Assembly: GCA_016806645.1 (NCBI GenBank)
Contig: JACSYO010001636.1
Span: 1,534,001 to 1,598,000, forward strand
DNA length: 64,000 bases
Direction: 5' to 3'
From: Ophiodon elongatus
Lineage: Eukaryota > Chordata > Actinopteri > Perciformes > Hexagrammidae
In this document: positions 34,604 to 47,184 of the stretch, piece after piece
Numbering within the stretch: position 1 is the stretch's first letter
Layout of the letters: every line of letters begins with the position of its first letter
Notes under the pieces: generated by a model
What the model was told of the DNA's origin: nothing
What the model saw: only the letters and a program-made list of their open reading frames with translations
The model's database searches: none
Translations under genes and position numbers: made by a program

Positions 34604-34913
34604 GTGAGTCAGTGGTTTTCTTAAGGTCTGAGCTTGTGTCTGGCACGCTGGATAGTGGAACACACATCGTACACAACACACACACACACAACATAAGGAG
34701 TTGTGCCAGTGGATGAAATCTATTTGAGGCAGCAGGTAAAAGTGCAAAAACATTTGTTTCTTATCATTCAAAGGCATTTTGTCTCTTAGTTGTAATATTG
34801 CCTGATTATAATGCATATAGATGGACTGTTTTACAATATTGTGGTCATCTCTCAATACTAACTTTGATTATGTGGCCTGAATACATTCAGAGGTTCCTCT
34901 CCTGGTTGTTGCT

Positions 34914-34914
<1 letters not shown>

Positions 34915-34952
<38 letters not shown>
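34915..34952. repeat. (TG)n microsatellite
   Basis: A pure TG tract about 310 bp into intron 3. Confidence 0.95.
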
Positions 34953-34953
<1 letters not shown>

Positions 34954-37574
34954 CAGGGATATCTCCAAAATGTTTGTGTTATCAGTCCGAGAAAATGTTT
35001 ACTCTCCACCGCTGGCCGCATGAATACTTAAATAATTCCTCTGACAGCTTGAAGGCCTCAGTGTTTATCAGCTCCAAAGTAACAGGCCTGATTGATAGTG
35101 CGGGGGAAAAACAGTCGGCAGTTAGAAGTGCCACCAGGAAGGGCGAGGAGAGATGCAGGGAACGGGAACTTTCTCCCGCATGCATTGTGTCTGCTTTTTT
35201 ATGTGTGAAAGGGGGAAAAAAATAAGTGAAAGCCTATAAGAACGGAGTCATAAAGTGTGGATTTTATATTTATTTTCATTTCCTGGAAGGAATGGTGTAG
35301 TCCAAGAATCGACTGTAAGCACATTTAGTGTATTCTCCGCTGAACAACGCACTCTTGCTGAGACTTATCAGCTCGATGCGGTGGCTTCAAAAGCTACAGC
35401 AAGTAAATGAACTGCTCGGTTCACATGCATTCACACTGAATCCTCAGCCTCTACGCTCCTCCAGCAACAGGCCACAGCTGCCAGGACCACTCTGCAGGCT
35501 TTATGTCAAGTCTCTCTCACAGTAGCATGCCATGGGCCTGTGTGAGGCTAAAGACCGGGCACACCAGGTGAACCACACTTCCAAACCAAATATGCTCATG
35601 CTTTACCAGGACAACACTAACTTTTGGTTGGCAACCGGCCATCAGACATTTTTAGTCACTTTATATTTTGAATAACTAAAAGGTAGGGTTAGTAATCTTC
35701 TTCAAAGATATTTTTTGCATTTTTGCAATTTGCATATTTGTTTGTAATGTGTACGGGTTAGACGAGTGCAGCACAGTCAAACAACTTCCTTTGCCTCACC
35801 ATTGTCTCTAAAACAGATGCCTGTGTGCATGCGAGTAAACGTAACAACTCACATGCAGCATTGTGTGGTTCTGGTTATGACTGTAACAGACATATTTAAA
35901 CATCACTAATTTATGTATTCATTTTAGGGTGCTTGTTTTGCCTTTTTCTGACAGTTGGGATGTATCCGACTTGGCATTAAACACTACGTCAGTGCCTGGA
36001 AGAGCCTCACCTCAGGCCATGCCCAGTCTCTCTCTTGTCTAAAGTCCAGCCTATTTGACATGACATTAGTCCTACTCCATTGGGTGATGTGTGAAAGGGA
36101 GCAGGAATCAATATTCAGGTGTACCACCAATGTCCCACCTCCAGACCCCGTAACATTTCAGGAAACATGCCGGTACGTCTGTGTTGTGAATGGAAGCAGT
36201 GACATTGCAGGGACAAGCACGTAAAGGGTTACGTCCATCTGATGAAAGAGCGGACCAATCACAAGACTCTGCTGATTACTGAGTAATACTACGTATTTGA
36301 ATCCGCGTTTTGTTTACATTTTGGAATTTACAGCAATGCTTTTGCTGGAGATTGAATAACTAAAAAAGTTTTTTTCCGCCCGCCATGTTCAAAAATAACG
36401 AGAGACGTCTTCATGTACACGTACATCCAGCATCACCCCCCCCCTCATCTCACTCTTCTTCTGTTGAGTATTTTGGCGGTTGACATCCATAAGTGTTGCA
36501 TTACCGCCATCTGCTGGACTGTCCATTGCCCCATCTATTCATTGGCATGGCAAGTGTGAAAAGGCGCAACATGAAAATGTTCCAGAATGTAGTGCATGTG
36601 TAAAGGCTCAATGAATGAATGAATGAAGGCCAGATCCTTTAAATGCATCATTTAGTTACTCCTTTTTCTGACTAGATGCAGCATGATTTAACGTAAGGAT
36701 TGTTTTGGATCTGAAGCCTCGCTTAGGGGGTTTGCAGCAATAACATGATGTTTACAAGCAAATTACAAGTCTCAGCAAGTCGGATCACATTGTGAACTGC
36801 GAATCAATCATCACCTGGAAAACACAACTTCACGGTAAAATAATCTTGTTTGTGGTAAACATGTTAAAACATGCAAAAACACTGCAGTGAACTACCGTCT
36901 GCCATAATATCAAAAATAATGTTAACAGATAAGTGTTGTGTTCTGTTAACCAACCAATCAGTTTCCAGCTGCCGGCGGCTTCTGAACCCTTGGACTGAAC
37001 TGATAAAACAGTTGAGGTTTACTGAAGGTTTCTCTTTGTTGTGCTGCCTGCCGGGGCCTGCATGTCCCAGGTACACACACCAGCATCCACCCACGCAGCG
37101 GCCTCCATTGCTTTACGTCAACCCTTCTGGCAGAACTACAGACGGGCCGCATCGCAAACTAGTCCGTTGTGTATTGTAGATAGTGTGCCTTTCCTGCTCT
37201 ATCTGAAGTCTGTGGACGGGAAAATGTTTAACTAGCACAACAACCTGTCAGTAGAATCATTCGTCTTTTTAGCAGCTTTTTTATTGTTTAGTTAAACCTA
37301 GGATTGCAAATCTAAGGTGGAAACATTCCATGGGAATTAACGGGAAATAATAGGAATAAAATGGAAATTTAAAGGTAACCTTTTACCATTTACTTGTCTG
37401 AAATAACTTTCTATCCCTTGTTCTCTTATTTTTGTTTCACTTCATCTTCCTGCATCGTTTTAGATGTAGCGTGTTGGTTCAAGGTTTATTTCATAGTCCA
37501 ATAGTTTTCCAAATATGTCGGTTAATTTGTCAAATACATACAATATAAAATGTACGATTTGGTGAGTTAAGTTA
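34953..37574. other. hmga2 intron 3, proximal part
   Basis: No gene seen. A C-run lies at about 36438-36447 and a GAAT repeat at 36606-36625. From about 37290 the words GGAAACATTCCATGGGAATT and AATAATAGGAATAAAATGG look like a teleost repeat that continues beyond the SINE pair, up to about 38700. Confidence 0.45.
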
Positions 37575-37884
37575 GGGGTGACTGTGGCTCAGTGGTAGAG
37601 CAGGGTCGTCCTTTAATCAGAGGATCGGCGGTTCGATCTGCTAGTCCATGTCCATGTGTCCTTGGGCAAGACACTTAACCCCAAATGTCTCCCGTAGGCT
37701 GATCCTGCAGTGTGTGAATGTTAGTTAGTCCTGATGGGCAGAGGGACCTTGCATGGTAGCTCCTCCCATCAGTGTATGAATGGGTGAATGATGTCATGTA
37801 GTGCATGCCTAGTGAGAGCTTTTAGTGGTCGGTAGACTAGAAAAGAGATATAAGTACAGTCCATTTACCATTTTTACAATACGT
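37575..37884 (+). mobile_element. tRNA-derived SINE, copy 3 (most complete)
   Basis: Has GTGGCTCAGTGGTAGAGC (box A region), GGTTCGATCT (box B-like), the conserved centre TTGGGCAAGACACTTAACCC, CTCCTCCCATCAGTGTATGA, and the end GACTAGAAAAGAGATATAAG plus a TTTACCATTT tail. Best reference copy for the family in this window. Confidence 0.9.
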
Positions 37885-38037
37885 GGAGACACAACTAAAA
37901 TCAGTTAGTAATAAAAGAAGAATACATGGCTATATCAATTAAACGACAATAAAACAAATGTAATTAAAAGCAATGCCAGTAAGATTAACAATTAGACCTT
38001 GGAATTATCTCTGCGTTATAAACGAGTTCAACTTAAA
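37885..38037 (+). repeat. Duplicated module B (uninterrupted hAT target)
   Basis: Nearly identical to 31138-31200 joined to 32022-32122. The single AATTAAAC at 37937-37944 is the empty hAT target site. At its right edge the module runs from GTTCAACTTAAA directly into SINE sequence (TGTCTCCCGTAG), where a full SINE would have CACTTAACCCCAAATGTCTC, so the junction shares an ACTTAA microhomology. Confidence 0.92.
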
Positions 38038-38250
38038 TGTCTCCCGTAGCTGTGCCTACGGTGTGTGAATGAGTATGTATGTTATCTACTACTGATGGGC
38101 AGATGGCACCTTGCATGGTAGCTCCTCCCATCAGTGTATGAATGCTTGTGAATGTGTGAATGATGTCATGTAGTGTTAAAGAACTTTGAGTGGACGGAAG
38201 ACTAGAAAAGATCTATACAAGTACAGTCCATTTACCATTTACCATTTAAT
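38038..38250 (+). mobile_element. tRNA-derived SINE, copy 4 (5'-truncated at a recombination junction)
   Basis: Starts mid-element at TGTCTCCCGTAGCTGTGCC and runs to the end AAGACTAGAAAAG and TTTACCATTTACCATTT. It lacks the tRNA-like half. Its sequence differs from copy 3, so it is a separate SINE, not a simple tandem duplicate. Confidence 0.85.
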
Positions 38251-40056
38251 GTTGGCTAGCTAGCAAGTTAATTAATTGCAGAAGAAACACTGAAAATTTG
38301 AGCCGACAATGTTGGCAGTGTGCAAACGTAGGGTTTAAAGTGAATAACAATGTATAAAATAAATGTTTTACAATAAAGAATGAATGGAAATGGATGAATT
38401 AAAACTCCTTAATTAGCATTAGCATGCTCAATCGAGCTACATCCCACATGGTAAAAGCTATAGCTAACCAAAACTAGCAGAAAGTGGAAACAAGTTATAA
38501 ACTGTGTACTTTGCTTCAATCTACTCCGCTGGTTAACTGAAATATAAAAAAATATTAAATATATTAACTTCAGTTCTATAATCTAAAGTTACATGAAAGC
38601 ATGTCGTCTTTTGGCTCAGACAGTGCAGTAGTGTTGGCTGAACATGTGATGGGAGAATGCACTGTGCATGCTGAGGGATAAGTAGGTGTCTATATAATAA
38701 ACTGATAAATACCGGTGTGGATTGTAATGCACAGTAGATTTTTGTGAGAGTAAAATTTCAAAATTAAAAAAAACTCAGTAGATAAGTCATAACCTTTACA
38801 GTCTCGGACCCCAGTGGCTTTCAGTCTGATGTTGATTAAGCCTCTTGGGGCAAAGGCCAATATTTCGGCTGTTTGGGTGTAGCCAGCAGATATCTGGATA
38901 GTACCCGGGCCAAAACTTCCTACACCATGCGCTGGTCATTGTTTACGGTTCGATTAGCAACTTGAGACGTGGGAATAGAGTTGGAGTTGAGAGATGATGT
39001 CTACGACCGGATTGTCTGTTTGCATTCATATGCAGATATCTGTTCAGTGATCAATTAAAAAGCTGAGTGCTTGTCAGGCGATAGAAGATAGGTTCAGAGA
39101 TTGAAGAGATTAGTATTGACCAATTACATTTGAGATCAGGGCCAATATTCAGTCAGACTCCAAATGGACTACAAACGGAAACCAGAACACTTCCGCTACC
39201 AAAATCATGTCCTGTTGCCTACGGATTCTGCATTCATGCAACTATCTCTAGAGATTACAACCTTTAGGTCAGCTGGTGGAGTGTCTCTGTGTCTCTTGTA
39301 TTTGGTTTATTCAGCGTCATGCACTGCTTATCCCTCTGTACCACCACCATGCAGCTGGCAGGAACTGCTAGGGTTAGTCAGACCCGGCTGATCCAAGGTC
39401 AGTCCCTCATCGGTATGCATTCTTGCTCCTCCACCGTATGGCCGCGGGTGCTGTCTTCTGTGTGCAGGTGCCGGGATGGATAGGCAGACCTCTGCCAAGC
39501 TGACCAGCTTCCTCTGCTAGTAGAAGCTTGATGGGGGAGTCTGTGCTCTCTAATAGATTGCATTCATCAGTTGTGCACAGCCGTTTCCCTTTTCTGCTGC
39601 CAAATGGCGACTGTCCATTGGATTGTATGTAAAGCTTTGGCATCCCTAACACTTGGTTGCCTATATGAAAGGCCCTCTTGTTGTCATAGCAATAACAATG
39701 GAAATAGTAAAAACAAAAGATGCATTTATATAGTGCCATCTCATTGAAGTAACTGGTAAGGACATACCACAGCAATGGCTTATTGGTAGGGGACTCGGAT
39801 CTGGAGGCTTCTGTATTTTGTGATAATTGAGGTTGATTGGTACCTAATCCCCTAACAGCCTGCTCTAGTGTAGGTGCACTGTTGAGTTTTATAGTGCATG
39901 TTCTAAGATGCACAAGAGGTGTGTCATGGAGGTCAGTGTATGTCTTAATGTCTCATTCTGCACAATGTGACACTGATCATTTCTGTGTATGAGGGATAAA
40001 CCAACAAGTTCTTACCTGGAATCTGAGCCAATTGCAAAAGATCAGTTCACCCAAAT
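38251..40056. other. hmga2 intron 3
   Basis: No recognised gene. The minus strand has an open frame at 39407-39913 (168 codons) with no known domain and ordinary composition. Bases up to about 38720 (GTGATGGGAGAATGCACTGTG) look like the right part of the teleost repeat that begins near 37290. Confidence 0.45.
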
Positions 40057-40058
40057 CA

Positions 40059-40122
<64 letters not shown>

Positions 40123-40133
40123 CATATATATAT
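40057..40133. repeat. (GCAC)n-(AC)n-(AT)n compound microsatellite
   Basis: CACG repeats (about 13 units) pass into AC and then ATATAT. Confidence 0.95.
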
Positions 40134-41999
40134 TTAAGATTTGAACTCTGGTTTGAAGCAGACTCCTTCTTGTTGACTTCAAATGAACCTTCACGTTTTA
40201 GTCCTATGTGAAGTGGCATCTCAGTATTTTGGGGTCTTGTAATTTGCAAAGATTCTACTGAATGCCAATTCAATAGAATGTGCACTTCCTTTACAACGTT
40301 GCTGTCGAAAACAGTGCTGAGGGAGTCTGGAGATAATCCTTGTAATACAAGAACAAATGAGGCTTCCGACAAGTGAAACGAAGATGATTAGTCGAGCAGT
40401 GCTCCAACAATACCGAGCAGGAATTTGTATTTGATCAGAAAGGACAGGAAAGAGGGGAAAATATGATTCTGCATCACCCTTCTTTATTTGTGCGTTGCTT
40501 CCCTTTCCTCTGGTCAGCCAGTTCCTCTCAGCGAGGGCTGTCCTGCTGCCTCCCATACAGCTGCCTCTTTGTGACTCTGCAGTCACATCCGACGTAACCC
40601 ACACCCAGGACACACTCATACCCATCTCCCCTTTCTGCGCTCTTATTGGTGTTAAATGGAGTCTACTGTGAGACTAATGCCCTCTGCATTAAACGTGCGG
40701 AAATGACTAAGTGAATGGCCAAGGGAGCACAAGTGCTGTGGCGTGGGTGTGTGTTTAGGGGAGTTGATATAGTGTGAATAGGAGAGGTCTACTCCCATCT
40801 CACACAAGGCTTTGCTGCTCTTGGCTTCGGGTCAGACGCTGAAGGCAGGTGCCAAGCAATGGAATCAGAGCTCGGGGGAGAAGAAAAGTAAGAAAGTCTG
40901 GCAGAGGTGATGAGCGGCACGATTGGGAGTCTGCCCAGCGGCTTTGAAAAAGTGGCGAGGAAGGCCTGGAAAGTCCTCAGAAATTAGCAGCATGTGAACA
41001 CTTCTTTCCTTTGAATGTCTGCATGTGTAAAGGCAGGGGTAATTACACTATTGTGGTCAGTGTCAGACATTGAAATGCTTTTTATAACCTTGGCAAGGCT
41101 CACAGAGAAAATATGGAACTTGGCCTCCAGGCTCTCTGGGCAACAGATCCTCCGGGAGAGTTGGTCTCCAGAGAGTCAGGTTCTGAATCAGGGCTTTGGG
41201 GCACAAACAAGACTAACAAGAGTCTGAATTGTTAGGACAATATATGCTTTTCTGCTTTCGGTGGCAAAGCAAATTCACTTCTTTGCTTTGCATGGAGTTC
41301 AACATTTGTTGAACTTTGACCGGGGAAGTCGCGACCTCAACCAATAGCATAGATGTGTGTGTGTTGGACCCCGATTGGCCCTCTCCACATCCAGCACAAA
41401 TACCGCCTCGGGGAGGCGACGGGCACTCGCCTTACGTATTCACACCAAACGCAAAACTCATTTTTCACAACAAACGGGAATTTTTACGCCAGACGACACG
41501 AATAAGAGAATTTTTTTTATGTAGAAATAATAACGTAGCTGCCATATGTATGTGGTAGTGTTGATGGAGCAGCTATGACGTTATTGTAGCCTAGCCCTGA
41601 TCAATCCACACTCCATTCAGAAAACAAGCATTTTAAAAGTAGTTTGCTTGTCATCTTGCAGACAGACCTGACAAAGCATGAATTCAGACTTTTTACAAAT
41701 CAACATTATGATGCAGTTATTTAGGCATTCTTTTGATCCATTTATTGCAACTAAATCACAGAAAAATCTGTTTATTTTGGGTTCATACCTCTGATATTAA
41801 GCTGGTTATTTCTACCACGGTTGATGACGGTTGGTACCTAGCAGGAGGTGGAACCTGTTGCTCGCTGTTTTACTGACCTGAAAAAAAGAAAAAAAACATC
41901 CCTGAAGTAGAGATGAACATGATAATTTCATGATAATGAAGCTGGAGCTCCGAGATCTACTTTATCACGTCAGGAGCCCAGTGTGATACATGAGAAAAC
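40134..41999. other. hmga2 intron 3
   Basis: No gene recognised. Bases 41300-41520 contain TTCACACCAAACGCAAAAC and TTTTTACGCCAGACGACACG, words seen in a teleost DNA-transposon-like repeat. No ends or target duplications could be fixed. Confidence 0.4.
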
Positions 42000-42121
<122 letters not shown>

Positions 42122-42301
42122 TGCTGGAGAGACAAGAGACATAAGCATGTTTTGGAAATTCATTCATAAATTGAGAATTAACCTCTGTTTACACAGATAC
42201 CAGACTCCCATCAGGGGGTTTTCTGACTGATCTAAAAAGCATTTAGGAAAGACAACAACATCAAAACATGGGCTTGTCCATTCTGGAAACTTCTCAGTAA
42301 G

Positions 42302-42310
42302 GTGTGTGTG

Positions 42311-42345
<35 letters not shown>

Positions 42346-42347
42346 GA
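42302..42347. repeat. (TG)n microsatellite
   Basis: A TG tract with one TTTG interruption. Confidence 0.95.
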
Positions 42348-42700
42348 GTGAGAGATATGGAGAGAAAGAAAGAGTGAATGAAGTGTTGGCACTTGCTCTA
42401 ATAATGACAAAGTGAGGGGAATGGAGTCCTTTTAATCCTGTTTTATTTATGATTTGATGAATGCATAAGAGATGGAAATTGATTGATCTCATTTCGTTGG
42501 ATGTCTCAGAATGTCCTTGCAATAAGACAGAGCTCATAGGTCCAGACCGTGCAGATCCTTTATTATCCTAGTGGTCTGCTGTCTCCCTCTGTCGTCTCCA
42601 ACACCAGCCTCAGTTTAGATAAACCCTCTTTTCTGATTCTGAGAAACGTGTAAAATATGAGACTGTTCCTGTCCATCAAAAACATGAAGCTGTTGCTCAC

Positions 42701-42988
42701 GCCTCCATCACAGCGTCATCGCGCCTCCATCACAGCGTCATCGCGCCTCCATCACAGCGTCATCGCGCCTCCATCACAGCGTCATCGCGCCTCCATCACA
42801 GCGTCATCGCGCCTCCATCACAGCGTCATCGCGCCTCCATCACAGCGTCATCACGCCTCCATCACAGCGTCATCACAGCGTCATCACAGCGTCATCACAG
42901 CGTCATCACAGCGTCATCACAGCGTCATCACGCCTCCATCACAGCGTCATCGCGCCTCCATCACAGCGTCATCACGCCTCCATCACAT
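42701..42988. repeat. 22-bp minisatellite with a 12-13-bp derived sub-array
   Basis: Units of 22 bp read GCCTCCATCACAGCGTCATC plus GC. In the middle (about 42868-42930) the array switches to a shorter unit, CATCACAGCGT, repeated about six times, then returns to the 22-bp form. The open frame across it (42657-43130) is a repeat artefact. Confidence 0.93.
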
Positions 42989-43214
42989 TAACTACTTTAA
43001 CCCTCTGCCCTCTGGCATTTGTAAAGGAAATCTCTGTCCCGTTTACAGCTCGTTCAAATCTCAGCTCAGAGTTTTAGATTTCATCTCCACTTGCTACCCG
43101 ACCTGCTCTCAATCCCAACTCGGCACGTAGGAACCTGCTAACTTGATCTTAACTAGATCTTGACTTACGTAACTTTGCACCTTATGGAGTGAAGCACGTT
43201 CCATTAATTAACTT

Positions 43215-43345
43215 TCAGGGTGACCCCAAATAGTGGACTGTTCTGATTCGATCTAAGGAGCCACATTCAACTGCCGATCTCACAGTAGAAATCGACGCAG
43301 TGACGGGAAAATGTGTTAACGAAACAAAAGGATCATTCATAAACA
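43215..43345 (-). repeat. Dispersed repeat, half of an inverted pair
   Basis: The reverse complement matches 34185-34305 (ATGATCCTTTTGTTT, GTGAGATCGGCAGTTGAAT, GGGGTCACC). Confidence 0.75.
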
Positions 43346-43352
43346 ACAACAT

Positions 43353-43572
43353 GGTAAATGGACCTGTATATCTCTTTTCTAGTCTTTCGACCACTCAAAG
43401 CGCTTTAACACTGCATGACATCATTCACCCATTCATACACTGATGGGAGGGGCCAAGGTGCCACCTGCCCATCAGGAGTAGCTACCATTCACACACCGTA
43501 GGCACAGCTACGGGAGCAATCGAACCGCCGATCAGATTGAAGGACGACCCTGCTCACCACTAAGCCACAGTC
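43353..43572 (-). mobile_element. tRNA-derived SINE, copy 5
   Basis: Minus-strand copy running from GTGGCTTAGTGGT and GGTTCGATTG to GACTAGAAAAGAGATATA and a CATTTACC tail. The central TTGGGCAAGACACTT block is missing. Confidence 0.85.
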
Positions 43573-46500
43573 TTCCACATGGCTATTTCAAAATCAAGAA
43601 ATAGTCCTTCATTTTTTTTTTTTTTTATGAGAGCCTTCACATAAGAACGTAGCACTATCAGAGCTGGATGTGTTTTGTAGTTATGAAGGATTCTCTGAAA
43701 TCCTCTGTTAATGATGTGGATGGGTTCACATTGGAGTTAGTTGAAAGCCTGGTGTCTCTCATACAGGCTCTAGACGCCTTGTTGTGTATGTGACCTCTTA
43801 GGACTTTATGTTCCCCCTCGCATCCCTGAGATCCTCAGATTCTTCTCTTCTTGCTGCTCCAACATCTAGAGCTCTTAGGGCTGCAGGACTTAGAAGGACT
43901 TGCCGGAGGAGATCAGAGCGGCAAACTCTGTATCTTCTTTAAAATCCGCTTCTAATTTAAATACCTATTGCAGTGCTGTTAACAAGTGGACAGGCCTGGT
44001 CTAATCTCCGTCAGCGTGCTCTCCACCTTGTGCTGCTGCAGCATTCAGTCCAGACTACGTCAGAAATGTTGCAATGTCCCAACTTTTAAGAGCGCCCTCG
44101 TGGTTTTTCTACAAAAAGGACTTGAAGGCTTTTGCAGCCATGAGATCGATATATACATCACCATCACATCAATGTAGCGAGGTGCATGTCTGGAGAGGCT
44201 TAATGCGTTGAGTTAAAAGAAGTCATCCTGGTGGAATTATGGATCCCTCAGTTCTGCATTTGCAAAATGCATTTGAACGTAATTTGCAGGAGATTGAGTT
44301 GCTTGACTTTGTGGCTTCGGCTGCTTGTGATTACCATCCAGTTCGTCCTCTGTCAATTCTAAACAAGCTGCTAATGTAAAACACATCGTCTTCTTTTGTG
44401 CTATAGAACTGCCCACGGACCATTTCTATACGTATAGAGTGCTGAGAAGAGCAAATATAGAATCTGTGTGTTTGTTACCTCTGCCAAGGCGGTGATGCTT
44501 TGGTTTGGTTTGTTTTTGTCTTTGTCAGACACTGGAGGGGGGGCAGGGTGGGGGGCATGGCCTCGGCACAGGTCCGCGCTCTCCGGGTGACCTTCTCCTT
44601 CTCTATTGTGTTGCATCACTTGTGTTATATTATCACTGGAGAAATGAACACCCAGCAGCAATAAGTTCATGTGGAAAGGATCATTCTCCTTCGTGCTGTT
44701 GAACATTCTTACACTTCATTTGTTCTTGAATGAAGAAGCCAGGAGTTTCTAATTTAAGGCTGCGCTTCTTTTTTTTTTTTACATTTGTAGTGACTCTTTG
44801 TTTTGTGTGAATGAGGTGCATTTAGTTATTTTTAGAGCGCCTCTGCTGTAATGTACTCCTTCCCGAGGCTGTTTGTGAGAGTGAGAGTAAGAGAGACCTC
44901 AGAGACCACGGAGACACCACTGAAAGGAGTTGGGGGTGGGCAGCAGCTTTGCCTCATTCCCCACATTCTCAACCCCCCACCTTCCTCCAGCCTCGGCTGC
45001 TGCCGGGCGAACGGTGGAATTCCAGCCACTAGAGGCCTTTTGTTCAGACAGGGACTCTACAAACATCAGGAGTTCTCTGGGACCTTAGCGGATTTCCACA
45101 GGTCACCTATGCCTCCCCCTCCTAACGCCCACCCCCCTTTCTTTTTCTTTTTTTTTCCTGCTGGAAAGGTTTAATCATTTCACTCTGAGTCTTCAGCTGA
45201 AACATCCCGGCAGCGAGCTGCTCCACAGTTCCGGATGTGAGAAGCAGTTAACGACTGCTGCAGAGATAACACTCGTGGCATTACTCAATCGTCACATTAC
45301 ACCACGTCATTAACATTTTACTTCTCTTTTACTTCTCACGATTCGTCGTTTCAACAAAATCGTGATTGAATTTGACAGCTTTACTGTCAGAAATCCTCCG
45401 GCACACTAATAAACAGATTTTCTGTAGGAGAAGATTTGCATGCACACATGATGGAACCTCAAGTTTCTATAAATGGAAACAAATAGAGGACATTTTTATT
45501 TTGTACAAACTGGCTGCTACCTTGAATATGCATTGCATTTTCTTGCTGGAAAATGTAAAAAGGAAAAAGAAATAATTGACTTGTTGATTTCGTAGGAATT
45601 CCTCTGTTGTAATTTTAGGGCATCATTATTGTCACTTTTGTCTCTGGCAGTTTGTCCCAGTTAGTGTTTAGGAAAATCAAGTTCATGGATTTTAGTCCTA
45701 AATGGTAGAATATATATATATAGAGTAAAAGCAGCTTAAAAAGACCAGCTGAGCTTCTGCAGGTACATTTTAATGAAATGAGAAAACCTGCTCACCGAAC
45801 CTTAAGATGCCAGAGAGGGAGAGCACTTACTTAGAGTAGCTCACATTCACTGTTTGTTTTACACAGGAAGTTACACGCTGTCCTGTGGTGTCCTGGCTGG
45901 TTTGTGCAGCGATGCCTCGGAATACCCCCCCCTTCCTTTTCACAATGCAGTTCTTTCAAATTCCTCAAATAGATATGGACATTTGTGTCCATTAGAGTAT
46001 TTCTGCTACCACCATTATGAGGCAGGAAGTGAGCTGTTCCAGGCCCGACAGGTTAATTCATAACATCTGCGACGCTCTGTTAAAACGAGGCAGAGCTGAG
46101 TGCCATGCACAGAGTCCTTCCTGTTTCAGAGCGGCCACGCATGCACGCCACATGCATTTGCATGAAATAGTTCCAAGACACTAAAGACGGCAAAACATAA
46201 TATACAAAAAAACAAAACACAATTGAGATGCTTTTTTTCTCTGTAGGCAGCAAAATGCATAACACCGAACAAGAAGCAGAGAAATATTTGTAAAGTCTAA
46301 GCAGACGTATTGCATTTCTACTTTACTCCCTCTTTCCCTTTGAGATACTCTGGGAACGGATTTCACTTCAAACAGCAGAGGCTCCTAAATGGAGCCGATC
46401 CAATTTGTCTGCGCCTTTCTTTCCTTTCAGAGCCCCCCCCTCCCCCCCCCCCCCACCCCAAAAAAAAAAAAACCCTACCAACAAAAGCCTGCTTGTCTGC

Positions 46501-47184
46501 TAGGAATTTTCCACATTCCTTGTAACGACAGACATTTTTTTCTCCTGTACAAAGGGCCCTTCGGCAAATTTCCCCTAATCGCCAGGTTTAGTTGGACCCT
46601 GATAGGTGCAATTCATAACTCTGGTGGGGCATTGACTAGGTGGGGGTGTGGGGGGGGGGGGTCATCTCCATCACTTCATACGGCATCACAACACATGGCT
46701 TGTATCCAGGATAATGACGGCTGTTGGGGAGGGAGAGCTACTGGGCAGCATTGGTGTCTAGGTGTAATTTGCACTGGTCAATTGAAGGCGTGTTCTTTTG
46801 CCTTGGGTTGTTGTCTCCGGTGTGCTTTCTGGGGCTAAGCAGCGATTGAGTCAACAGAAAGAACCCCCACATAACCTTTTCCAATACGATACTATAATCT
46901 TTAGAGGAAGAGCTGCGTGTTTGAACACGTTGGAGTGCCCGATCTGGAGACACCCAGACAATAACAAGCTGTAATCAGACTCTTCCACAGAAGACACGTG
47001 AGTGTTGGGGACTACCAGGATTTCATATTCTTTGCTTCTCTCTGGAACCCCCACATGCCTGAATCTGGTTGACCACTCATGTACAGAAGTCTCACGGGGT
47101 CAAGTTCAAGGCTTTGTGAAGTTGTTGTTGAAAGGAAAGAAACAAGGAACAAGAGAGAGAGAGAGAGAGAATGGGAGAGATGCC
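43573..47184. other. hmga2 intron 3
   Basis: No supported gene. It contains several homopolymer runs (T at 43611, C and A at 46433-46473, G at 46648) and a TTACCTCTGCCAAGGCGGTG block at about 44474, known from vertebrate dispersed repeats. Confidence 0.45.

Noticed and set aside
37575..37660. Possible tRNA gene
   Set aside because: Box A and B-like words are present, but a cloverleaf does not form and the same text is repeated in five SINE copies.
42657..43130. 157-codon open frame
   Set aside because: Almost entirely the 22-bp minisatellite; the remaining C-terminal part has no recognised domain.
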